Shown: piece by piece, positions 48,496 through 59,332 of the stretch
Position numbering within the stretch: the first letter of the stretch is position 1
Layout: every line of letters begins with the position of its first letter
Origin: Halichondria panicea
Taxonomy: Eukaryota; Porifera; Demospongiae; Suberitida; Halichondriidae
Assembly (NCBI RefSeq): GCF_963675165.1
Contig: NC_087388.1
Location: 2,024,800-2,088,799, forward strand
Direction of reading: 5' to 3'
DNA: 64,000 bases
Translations under genes and position numbers: made by a program
The notes under the pieces: model-generated
Database searches by the model: none
Told to the model about the DNA's origin: nothing
The model's input: the letters and a program-made list of their open reading frames with translations, nothing else

Positions 48496-49188
48496 TACAA
48501 CCTTTTTCACCTCACTTGAAATGTACATTTTAAAAAACAAAAAAAGAAATGTACCACTAATTGACCTCAGGTATGTAGTAATGGTCAGAGCTGGGCATGC
48601 TCACAGTAAATGAATGATTGCGAGTAATAATGGGGGAACCTGGCTGTACAAAATCCTATAATCATTTGTATCTGAGGTGGAGAATGGTATGGCAAAAGCT
48701 TGTCAATTGCTGTACCATCGGGAAGCAGCAGATAGATTGTTTGTTGCTGAAGCTACTACATGTTTGGCCCGAGGGTTGTTGATAGATTTCAATTCACTGG
48801 AGATGTGTCGCTGCTTATAAAGCCAGCCCAAGGGAGCACTGTCTAGATGATCTCACGATGAATTGAAATTATTTGTGAAAAGCCGACTACCTAAAATTCA
48901 GACCCAATTGCTTCAGAAGTTCAGATTACTGGTAGATCTAAAGTGCTGCCACATTATGCTGTCTATACTTAAACGCCTAGGATTCACTCGAAAGAAGGCT
49001 AAACACATCAATACAACGCTCTAAAAATAGATATAGGTCTTGCACAACCATGCAATCATTCATTTTACAATTTGAAACTGAGCATGCAGCTCTGACCATT
49101 ACTATATGTACACATACCTGAGGTCAATTAGTGGTACGTTTCTTTTTTGTTTTTAAACTGATATTTCAAGTGAGGTGAAAAGGTTGTA
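48496..49188. mobile_element. 693-bp element with long (~130 bp) TIRs and a possible transposase remnant
   Basis: The left end TACAACCTTTTTCACCTCAC and the right end GTGAGGTGAAAAGGTTGTA are inverted; similarity continues through ACTAATTGACCTCAGGTATG and AATGGTCAGAGCT. The unique centre (about 48620-49030) includes an in-frame stretch LSILKRLGFTRKKAKHINTT followed by a stop, resembling the helix-turn-helix end found in Tc1/IS630-type transposases. That resemblance is weak. Confidence 0.65.
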
Positions 49189-49549
49189 TACGTGCATGGA
49201 ATACCGTATAGATGTAAATTCCACTATTGTGCATGTGACATGATCAATAAGTACGAATAAAAGTTGCAAATCTATAGCTTAGCACAAAACATTTTTGAGA
49301 GTAATATTGACAATTGACAACGTAAGTAAAAATGGAATACTATTTGAAGGACATATTATGATGTATTGAAGCACAGATGTTAAACGCAGTAGTAATTATT
49401 TTGTGAGTATTGTGTTAAAAAGTTGCAAAGCATATTAATTTACAGTGACATAATGTCTTAAGCACCTATATATACATTACGACGTTATGAACGTAGCTGC
49501 ATGTTTACTTGCATTGGTATAGCTGCATGTACATTGTATGATACTATAA
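49189..49549. other. Intergenic, no feature seen
   Basis: AT-rich with no repeat or coding signal that could be identified. Confidence 0.5.
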
Positions 49550-51262
49550 AGTTCTTTTTCTCAACTGACCAAAGTTGCCGTCTCCCTGGCTGTCCACTTT
49601 TGCATGACAAGTGCTTGTCTGATCGGCTCTGCTCCTCTGTCTATGCCCAATGCCTTCAGAAGTGAGGGAGAGGGGAGAAGCAAGACACTGCCATCGAGAG
49701 CCAGCAATGATGGCAGCAAACGATTCGAGAAAGTCCTCGTTAGGACAGGGAGAGATTGAGTATTTCTGCATAACACATATATAAAATAAATAAGCCATAT
49801 GGATAGCTAATGATTGTGACGTACTTATACTGCATGTGCTCTTGTGTAGGTTGACTGAGAGCCTCTGATAACATTTTCCAAGTGGATTCTTGAGACATCC
49901 ACAGTCAAATTACTTCTTCTTTATTATTAGCAATATCACAAGCCAAGGACGGATGTTATAGCGGTTTTCATTGAGCATCATTTACTCCTTGCAAAGCAGA
50001 GTCATGTGAACCATTCAAACGAACCTGTAAAAAGAGCGTGTATAACGAATATATGTGCATGTGTGTGCTTGAAACTTACTCCAGTGAGATATGGCCAGTC
50101 TTGTTGGGCTGATTCAATATTTAATCGTAGTAGAGAAGCATCATCCTTCTTTATCATGACTCGAAGTTAGTTCCTGCTGCTATAATGCTTTATCACTATT
50201 TAGGTGAATTTCTAGCATTAAAATGCTCATCCTTGGAGGCTGCTTGGATCAAGAAGGTAAACATGATGTCACTACTTGGCTATAATTATAATACTCAGCG
50301 TCTTTAGGCATAAATTATCGACAAATATCTCCACCTCGTTCTTCATAAGCCAATGCAGACAAGTCCACCAGACATGACAGCGAAGGTAATTGGCAGCATG
50401 TACATGTAGAAGAATTAGAATCTGTAGATACTATAAAGAGTTTGCAGTTTGTTGGCAAGTTTTGTTGAAATGCAATACATAATTATTGATATATAGATAA
50501 AGGATAAAGGAAAAGCACATGTAGAAATTGTGTTGGGAAGAAGTTAAATCTGTCACCGTTACATTCAGCATACCATCCCAGTAATCTTATGGATTTTGGC
50601 CATTGTAGTTCTTTAAGCTTGATCATTAGATCACATATAGAGGAGGGAAAAACAAATGACATTTCTGTTTGTATTGGTACAGGAGTGAGTTGTTAAAGAG
50701 TGTGATCCTCTTTCAGGTACTGATTTTTAATTTCGTGACAGTACTGCAGCTTAATTAAGTAGACTTTCTTTTATGATGTACTCCGCCAGTGTCCTCTACA
50801 GTTGTAACGATTCTTGAATAATGCCTACGCTGAACTTGAGTTTGATCGATGTGCTTGATAAGGTCCGCTTTAGCTGACTTTGAAAACAGTTTATTGTACA
50901 TCTGATGTGGATATCTTGAGTGACTATGTGGTTCTCAATCGAGTCCCTTTCTCTCTCTATCCCATTAGCAGACCTAAATCATACAATGAAAGTAATCGTG
51001 TAATAAGAGTGTATGCAGGTGACGAAGAATTTAGTAGTGGCAGCAGAATTTCTTTATTTAAAAGATAAGCAGGTATACTTTGCAAGCTGGAATGTGTTCA
51101 ACAATTTTTTCAACATATCAAGAGAGTGCTTGTCTCAGGGGAAAGTTCGATATGGTTGATTTTGAAGAATTTCTTAGTAAGTTCCTTGTTAACTATACAG
51201 CTCCACGTTTGCGACAATCAAGCTATAGAGCAACGCTTTGTATATCTTGGAGCTGCTATACA
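49550..51262 (-). pseudogene. Locus E: decayed 3' fragment of an ANK-Roc-COR-Death-Death gene
   Basis: On the minus strand similarity to loci A and D begins near GCAGCTCCAAGATATACAAA (51262, end of Roc) and proceeds through COR pieces (GAAAACAGTTTATTGTACAT at 50880 on the plus strand), the WSTGLHWL region (~50340), Death 1 (~49860-50030) and Death 2 (49550-49770). Stops, frameshifts and missing blocks are frequent; the block around the position of the locus D nonsense codon is absent. It begins at almost the same family position as locus B. Confidence 0.85.
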
Positions 51263-51499
51263 TACAAATAACTATTACACAAAAATTGCTTGAAGGAAGC
51301 ATTGACTAATAAAAAAAATGAGGTGATTATTTTGAGGGATGCACATGTACGGAGTTTTGCGAGAAAAATGACAATTGATGAGCGGTAGTAATCGATATTG
51401 TAATGGCTTCTGACACAAATAATTTACGGTGAAGTATGTTGCTTTAAACAGCTATAAAAATGTTATTTGTGTTGTGATGTATGCATGATGCAAAAGTTC

Positions 51500-54400
51500 T
51501 CAGATATGAAACACTGAGAGTGTACGGAGCCTCTCTCTCAACTGACCATAAGTTGCCGTCTCCCTGGCTGCCCACTTCTGCAGCATGACGAGTGCTTGTC
51601 TGGTCGGCTCTGCTCCTCTTGTCTTTCTCTTGATGCTCACAATGTCTTCAGAAGTGAGGGAGAGGGGAAAAGCAAGACTCTGCCATCGAGAGCCAATGAT
51701 AACAGCAAATGATTGGAGAAACTCCTCGTCAGGACGGAAAGAATCGTTTTCAAGGATTTTCTCTTGGAGAGCCACATCTATACAATGGAGGTAATGCACA
51801 CATGAATATTAAGCAGTGTGCATATAGATAATTGCATGTGAGGTATATACTTACTGTGTTCTTGTGAGATATGACTAGCTTTCTGGGACAATCCAATTGT
51901 AGGTTCACGGAGAGCTTCTGCCAAGACTTTCCAAGTGGGTTTTTGAGAAATCCACAGTCGAATTATTTCTTTTTTCTTAGCATTGTCACCAGGGAAGGAT
52001 GCTTCGTTTTCAATGGCATCTAATTTGTTCCAGGGGATCAAAAGATTTATTCCCAACAGTTTCCATTGAGCACCATTTACTCCTTGCAAAGCAGAGTCAA
52101 TCAGGGACTCATCCATCGGAAACAACAAATCTGTACAAAAATACACGAATGAATCAAATGTGTGTGTGTGTGTGTGTGTGCGTGAAACTTACTCCAGTAA
52201 GAGCTTGCCCATCTTGTTGGGCTAATCCAATCTTTCATCAGAGATGAGAAGCATCGACCTTCTTTATCCATGACTTGCTCAGAGCCTTCTGCTAGTGCTT
52301 CTTCAATATCTCTAAGAGCGTATTTAGGTGCATTTCTAGCATTTATAAAAGGTTCATCCTTGAGATTACTCGGATCAAGAAGGTAAACGGTAGGAACTAT
52401 ACCAGCACAGAATTCAACTTTTTCTTTAACTACGTTCTAAATAACTAGTTGTAGAGTAATAGCACATTCGACTTGGTTTTTGGTGTTACTCCTTGCTAGT
52501 ACAATCAGTTCCTTACTATCAGCATATTTAGGCATATCAACAAATACCTCCACTCCGTTCTTCATAAGCCAATGCAGACCTGTCGACCAGACATGACAGC
52601 GGGGATTGGCAGCGTGTACCTCAGCAATCAAAGAATCGGAAGCTGTAGTGGAGAGTCTGTGTCTTGTGGGCAGGCTTTGTTTCAGTGCAAAGTTGTGAGA
52701 GAGATTAACAATAAGCACATGGAGAAATCGTGTTGGGAAGAAGTCAAATCTGTCACCATCACATTTAGCATACCACCCCAAAGTAATCTTATCACCTTCA
52801 GATTTAGGCCATTGAATGTCCTCAAGCTTGAGATCACATAGAGCAGGGAAAAATAAATGGGATTTTTCTTTAGTGGAACCCTCTGTTGGTACTGGTACAG
52901 ATGTGAGTTGAGAAAGAGTGTGGTCCTTTTCCACATACAATTTCTCAATTTCGTGACAATACTGCAGTTTAAGTAGACTTTCTTTTGTGATGTACTCTGG
53001 CAGTACTCTCTCCAGTAGTGATTCTGGAATAATGCCTATGCTGAACTTGAGTTGATCAATGTGCTTGGTGAGGTCCGCTATAGCAGACTTTGAAAACAGT
53101 TTATTGTGTACATCTGACGTGAATGTTGATATCTTGAGAATAATTATGTGGTTTTCAATGGAGTCCCCTTCTCTATCTATCACCATTAGCAGACCCAAAT
53201 CATGTAACTCTCTTATGAGAAAGTAAAGTGATGAAGAATTTAGTGGCAGCGGAATTCCAGTCTCTTCAATGTGAGAGATAAGGAGGCTGACTTTACAAGC
53301 TGGAACATGTTCAAAGTCTTTTTTCAACAATCCCAAGAGAGTGCTTGTCTCTGAGGAAAGTCTGATGGGTACTTTGGAAAATCTATTCGTAAGTTCTTTT
53401 ATGCCATTTACTATAGCTCCTCGTTTACGACAATCAAGAGCAACACTTTGTTCAATATGAAAATGGTCAATCTTGAAATTGCTACAGAATTTTTGTGATA
53501 TACTGTCAAGCACACGTAATGTTTTTTCAACTGATGATTTATTAGTTGCATCAGCATGGCTTCCTACTGGTAAAATAATCGTGTTTGAGAATTGCTTAAT
53601 ATTGTATGATAGAAATGAAAGCCAGTAGCTGTATTTAGTGACAGCAGCTTCTTCACCTTTACTCAAGTCACAAAGTATCAAATATATATTATTTCCTTTC
53701 GATGTGTTGATTGACTCCATAATTGCAGCATGTGAGGAGTAGTACTCGGAATCACCAGCAAAATCATAAAGTATCATTCTTCCATAAGTATTACTGTCGT
53801 AAGTACTTGGAACAATGCCTGCAGTGTGAGGGGCAACAGTTGATGTGCTGAAGTAGCTGATCAAACTCTCTTTTTTAATAGTCTCAATAAGCGTGGATTT
53901 CCCTGCATCCGAATGACCTACAACAAATATTCTGGTGAGGTACTTTAAATTACCAAACTCTTGTTTAGCAAGTTTGACTAGTTGCTGATAAGTTGACTGG
54001 AATTGGTTAAGATTTCGAAAAATTGTAATCATTTTCTGATTTTTCTGGGCTTTAGCTAAATCAAGTGCAGTCTTCCCATCTTTATTTCTCACAAAATGTT
54101 TAGTCAAAACTTTGTGTTGAGTAATCAGGTGTCTCACTGTTTCAACATGTCCTTTCATAGCTGCAATGTGTAGGGGTGTGTTTCCATCGTCATCTCTATT
54201 AGCAAAATCGAGGCCGTATTCCATCACCAGTTTGTCTATCAGTTCTACATGGCCACCCTGGCACGTATAGTGAAGGAGAGTATAACCATTGTAACCTCGG
54301 ACATGGCAATTGCTGTTAAATTCTTTGACTAATACATTCAAAACATGCATATAACCATTCAAAGCAGCTAGCATCAATGGAGTGGAACTGTCATTATTAG

Positions 54401-56111
54401 TACAATGAATATCAGCTCTGTGCATACTGATCAGGTGTCTCACTGCTTCAACATGTCCTGTAGCGGCTGCAATATGAAGAGGTGTGTCTCCATTGTTGTC
54501 TCTATCTGTGGGATCAAAGCCATATTCCAGCACCAGTTTGTCCATCAGTTCTATATGGCCATATTTGCATGTTTGGTGAAGGAGAGTACGATCTTTGTTA
54601 CCGCAGCAAATGTGACGATTACTGTTGAATTCTTTAACTAAGGCATCCAAAACATTCACATGACCATTCAGCACGGCTAGCATCAATGGAGTTTTGTTGC
54701 TATTATTTATGCTATCAATATCAGCATTGTGCTTACTGATCAGGTGTCTCACTGTTTCAACACGTCCTTTAGCGGCTGCAATATGAAGAGGTGTGTCTCC
54801 ATTGTTGTCTCTATTTGTGGGATCGAAGCCATATTCCATCACCAGTTTGTCTATCAGTTCTATATGGCCACCTTTGCATGCATAGTGAAGGAGAGTATAA
54901 CCATTGATATCTTGGATATGAAGATTGCTGTTGAATTCTTTGACTAACACATCCAAAACGTGTACATGACCACACAGCGCAGCTACCATCAATGGAGTAA
55001 TGTTGTCATTGGCAGTGTAATCATTATCAGCACTGTGCTTACTGATCAGGTGTCTCACTGCTTCAACATTTCCCCTAGCGGCTGCAATATGTAGAGGTGT
55101 GGCTCCAATATCATTTCCATCTGCTGGATCGAAGCCATATTCCACCACCAGTTTGTCTATTAATTCAATGTGGCCATTAGTGCACGCATAGTGAAGAAGA
55201 GTGCAGCCATTGAAACCTCGAACATGACAATCGTTGTTGAATTCTTTGACTAACACATCCAAAACATGTGCATGACCCTTTGCCACAGCTAGCATCAATG
55301 GAGTACTATTCTTATAATCAGTGCAATCCATATCAGCATTGTGCTTACTTACCAGATGCCTCATTGTTTCAACATGTCCTGCCATTGCAGCAAAATGCAA
55401 AATTGATTGCTCATTCTTGTCTTTTACCAAAGGGTCAATACCATATTCTGAAATAAGGCTCTCCACGAGCAGTACATGTCCTCCAAAACAGGCACAGTGG
55501 AGAACAGACAAGCCATGGAAACCCCTCATATTGATGTCCATTTTTTCCCCTGAAACTAAACGATTAATTAAGTTTGTGAGACCAAGTGATGCAGCTACAA
55601 GCAGTGTAAAGAAGCCTTCATCATTAAAATGTTTGAATTCGTTATAATCAGAAAAGAATTTGGATATCATTAGCATAGTTTTTTCCACTGCCTTTGAATC
55701 ATTGTAATACTCGAAGAAAATATCCTCAAAGATTTTAACATGATGAGAATCAGTCTGACTACGACTGAATGAGCATGGCAGTCTTACGCCATCAGAGAGG
55801 CATTTACCACACATCGATAATAGATTCAGCATGATAATTATTTGCACATGTTTGTTCTTAGCAGCAAAAAGCATTGGTGTATTACCGCCATTATCAATAG
55901 CTCCTATGTCAGCAACAAAGTCATTGGCTAGTGTCCAAACCGTATCGAGATGACCATTAGCACATGCAAGATGAAGAGATGTTTGGTTGTGTGAGTTTCT
56001 GGCATTCACTTCATATTGCTTTGTTTTCAACAGCTCTCTGACCTCATCTAAGTTCCCACGGCTGGCAGCAGTGTGTAGGGGAGTATCACATGACTGGCTG
56101 TCATCAGCCAT
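51500..56111 (-). CDS. Locus D: ANK-Roc-COR gene with Death exons cut off by an in-frame TAG
   Basis: The exon plan is identical to locus A: 56111-52193, 52130-51855 (276 bp, same length) and 51777-51500, phase 1 junctions, GTAAGT donors. From the ATG at 56111 (MADDSQSCD) the frame is open for 1,224 residues to a TAG at 52437-52439; without it the gene would encode 1,490 residues. Domains: roughly 20 ankyrin repeats to ~700, with the same non-ankyrin insert (NLLSMCGKCLSDGVRLPC); Roc with P-loop GHSDAGKST (53918-53892, residue ~732), DFAGDSEYYSSH and VGSHAD; and COR. Reading continues in the same frame past the stop through VEFCAGIVPTVYLLDP to the splice site, then Death 1 (QWKLLGINLLIPWNKL, PTWKVLAEAL) and Death 2. 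Locus A has CAG where this copy has TAG. It could be an early pseudogene, a polymorphic null or a truncated product without Death domains. Confidence 0.85.
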
Positions 56112-57190
56112 TTCTGATAATGATAAGTTTACAATTGTATGTCTGATCAGATGTGTGTATGTAGTGCGTTGCATGAGACGGAGAGCTTATGTGCGCACTT
56201 GATATTGCTTACAATGCTGCTATACACAACACATGCACAATGCAGATACACGTGAATGATCGAGTAGTGGCATTGTATGTTGTGTACCATGTGATATTGC
56301 TTTATACAATGCTATTACAACAACACATACATGCATAACCACGTACATGCACATAACACACATGCACAAATTAAAAAGGAGAGCTATACAAGTGATACTT
56401 GCATGCTTTTATTTACCAAATATACTGGGTCTTAAATATAATACCGTATAGCCGGTAATTTTCAGGGACAAAACATTCGTGGTTGAGCAATATATATAGT
56501 TGTAGTCACTTTGTGGATAATATTTCGTGGTTGCTGCTTGCACTGCAGGTAAAGGTAGGCAAGGTCGCTTCATTTGTGGGTAAAAGATTCGTGGTGGTCT
56601 GAGCTTCACGAAAACCACGAATATTTTGTCCTCTGGAAATTACTAGCTATACAGTACGTGCTTAATTTGTGATGACACTGCATGTACAAGCTCTTTATCT
56701 ATTGTGATCATTACTTTGCTCCTTGGGTGTCTTTTGTTTGCGTTCTATGCAAAAACTCACAATTTTCAATCGACAAAGCCTTAATTGCATTCAAAACCAG
56801 ATACTTTTATAGATCAGATTCTATATGTAAATCGAGCTATATTAAATACTGTATATTCAGCAGGTTTCTGCAGGCAATGAGACACCTATGTTAGGTACTG
56901 TGCATAAAAGTGTGGTACAAACAACGCATAAAGGAGAGCAATTCATAAGCTAAAGTCAGTGACATGTGAATTTTCACCTGGATAGAAAGTCGCTTTTTGT
57001 TAGTCCTAACTTGATGATGGGCCAAAAACTGGTGCACTTTGCTTGGTTGCTCCTTCAATTTAAGGCTTGTTCAAATCAATCATGAGTTTTAGGGCTATTA
57101 ATACAAGCACAGTACACATAGATCTCTTGTGTACTGGAAAACTTGCATATGTCAGACAGGAAGTTGAAAATGTCAAGACATTGATATTGA
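56112..57190. other. Upstream region of locus D, no other gene
   Basis: Immediately upstream of the locus D ATG (minus strand) is TTATCATTATCAG|AA, a good 3' splice site, so an untranslated first exon probably lies in this stretch. A MITE occupies about 56440-56660. No coding sequence is recognised. Confidence 0.5.
56440..56660. mobile_element. MITE, TATAGC.GGTAATTTTC family
   Basis: ATACCGTATAGCCGGTAATT on the left is mirrored by GGAAATTACTAGCTATACAG on the right. The inner sequence is shared with 48310-48487 (CGTGGTTGCTGC, AAGGTAGGCAAGG, AACCACGAATATTT). An isolated right end of the same family is at about 57285-57323. Confidence 0.7.
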
Positions 57191-57931
57191 ACAAGTAGCC
57201 TCGACTCCAGCCCCTTCAACAGTGGGCCTGGAATCGAGACTAAACGAAATTTTTACTCACGAAAACCACCGTTTCTCGAGTTGAACGAATTTTTTACCCC
57301 CATGAAAATTACCCGCTATACCATTCAGGTCAAAAATGCATGACAGAATCATCGATCATCAATCAGCAATCATCCATCGATCATTGCCAATCGGGTTTGT
57401 CGATCACATCAATCGGTTTGTCGATCACACCAATTGGTTTGTCGATCACCACACCAATCGGTTTGACCCTTGACCTTTCAACTTTACAGTTTCGCTAGAA
57501 ACACTTAACTTGTATTGTATGTGCACATGTCAATTGAAGTGAAAGATATATAATGTTGGAATACAGCTTCAGAAAACAGTGTGAGACAATACTGGATGAA
57601 TAAGTGACGCAAATTACATGATAACACGCATGCATGCTCATGAAAACATGGTCCGAAGAGGTTAAATACAGAAAACATGTTCTGGCATAAATGAGAGTGT
57701 GTTTACAGAGTTATGAGTTACGAGCAACACTTAGCGCTTCCCAAAACCTCCATGGTTCTTGAGGCCATACAGCATTTTTCTTTGAAAAGAGCTGGCTGGT
57801 TGTGGTACTGTGTTGGTAGTGTAAGGTGGAGTGCACAGGTTGATGATGTGGGGAACATTCCTTTTGGGCAGAATGCGAGTACAGGCGACAAGTCTAACCC
57901 CAATGGAGGCACTGACTCTGCCCCAGTTTTT
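57191..57931. other. Repeats and an unassigned 73-codon frame
   Basis: A TAGCC-type foldback lies at 57195-57243 and the minisatellite at 57391-57468. The frame at 57713-57934 (ends NPNGGTDSAPVF) has ordinary composition but no recognised domain, no clear splice context, and ends inside the next repeat element, so it is not called as a gene. Confidence 0.4.
57391..57468. repeat. Minisatellite, about 4 units of ~22 bp
   Basis: CAATCGGTTTGTCGATCACA repeats with small changes (AATTGG for AATCGG in one unit, an extra CAC in another). Confidence 0.85.
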
Positions 57932-58178
57932 TAGTATCTGTAAGTTTAAAACATTATTTTTCAGGGGGGGTCAAATTTTATTTTTGCCAATTTTGCTCAG
58001 AAGCAGAGATACAAGTCTCAAAGTCAGCTGTGCCAGGACCTCGAGAACAAGTCGCTCATGATATCGAGGCTAGTACAAGAGCAAGACGTTTGATTGTATC
58101 TCTGCTTCTGAGCAAAATTAGCGAAAATAAAATTTGATCCCCCCCTGCAAAATAACGTTTTAAACTTACAGACACTAA
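57932..58178. mobile_element. 247-bp foldback element with ~80-bp arms
   Basis: AGTATCTGTAAGTTTAAAAC on the left and GTTTTAAACTTACAGACACT on the right; pairing continues past a G7/C7 tract to GCTCAGAAGCAGAGATACAA and its inverse. A TAGCC-type foldback follows at 58258-58305. Confidence 0.85.
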
Positions 58179-58554
58179 AAACTAGGCTTGAAGTAGTCTG
58201 CAAGAGAAGTTTGGATAAATAATTCAATTAGTTACCTTAATTAGCTAAGGTCAAGTGGTTCCAGCCTCCTCTGATTTTAATCGGCCTGGAATCGAGGCTA
58301 GGTGGTTACTAACCATGCTAACAGCCCTATAAATCTCTGGCTCTATCTCAGTATTTCAGTATCATCCTACAAATTTAGCTGGCGAATATTTGTGACATTA
58401 TAATTATATTATGAACATGAACCTTTTCGTTACGTATCAGCTTCTCACAAAAATACCGAATTGGTGAGAGTTTCATGGTTAGATAAGATTTAACATCAAA
58501 CAAATTGCTAAAAGGGATTAGCCTAGCTCATCAATTTACACTTAGGAAAAAGAG

Positions 58555-58800
58555 GCAATGGGGAACTTAGCATTCCTTGTTTGGTGCAGCATTTACTTTT
58601 ATTTATTTAATATTACGTGATATACTGCGATGAATTCAGGACACAGCTGTTTTTAGTTGGTTTCGTATCGTACATCTGGTCATCTGATTCACTGTATCTC
58701 TCCAAGATGTCCTCAGAATCTTTGTAATAATTATCTATGATGTACAGCACTGTACAATCATGCATGCAAATCATGTATTGTGACCACGAATATTATTCTA
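58555..58800 (+). pseudogene. Decayed fragment of the Kunitz gene (exons 1-2 and following intron)
   Basis: GGCAATGGGGAACTTAGCAT corresponds to the start-codon region of the Kunitz gene (GGCAATGAGGAACTTGAGTA), and CACAGCTGTTTTTAGTTGG and TCTCCAAGATGTCCTCA correspond to its exon 2. CAAATCATGTATTGTGACCA matches its intron 2. Exon 2 is full of small deletions and the Kunitz exons themselves were not found downstream. Confidence 0.7.
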
Positions 58801-59332
58801 TGCTGATCTAGCACTATATATAACTCTATATAATAGCTGAATACACTATATTCAGCAGATTAATGGATGATACTTTTGCAGTCTCACAAACTTTAATTTC
58901 TATACACAAAATTGTAGATTGTGGCAGCCCTGCAAGTCGCCATAAATTTCTTGTGCTATATACAAACATAGGAATTCAATATAGAACCATGCAGATAAGA
59001 CTCTCCCAATAGGCTATTTATATTTATCAAGTATAATTATTTTTTATCATTACGAGATCTCTAGAGATCTATAGTATACACATGTGCTTACTACAAAACA
59101 ACTCTATTGTATGAACCTACAATATTTAGTTTGATAACAAATCAAGTAAACTTGCTACATGTAGCTATTAATTATTTTATTCTACAAGCTGTATATATGT
59201 GTTTGGTTAATCTTCCAATCTCACTAAAACATAACTTACTATTGCCTATTATATTACAGTAAATTTCCGGTAAATTTGCTAATTCTACTGCTCCGTGCAA
59301 TGTGTTGATACTATAATATTTATGTCGATAGG
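58801..59332. other. Intergenic, no gene seen
   Basis: AT-rich, no recognised feature. It separates the Kunitz-gene relic from the end of the ZNFX1-like pseudogene. Confidence 0.5.

Noticed and set aside
52161..52182. TG dinucleotide run in the first intron of locus D
   Set aside because: Ordinary microsatellite; no structural or regulatory claim can be made.
57713..57934. 73-codon frame ending NPNGGTDSAPVF
   Set aside because: Composition is plausible, but no homology, splice context or neighbour supports it, and it runs into a foldback element.
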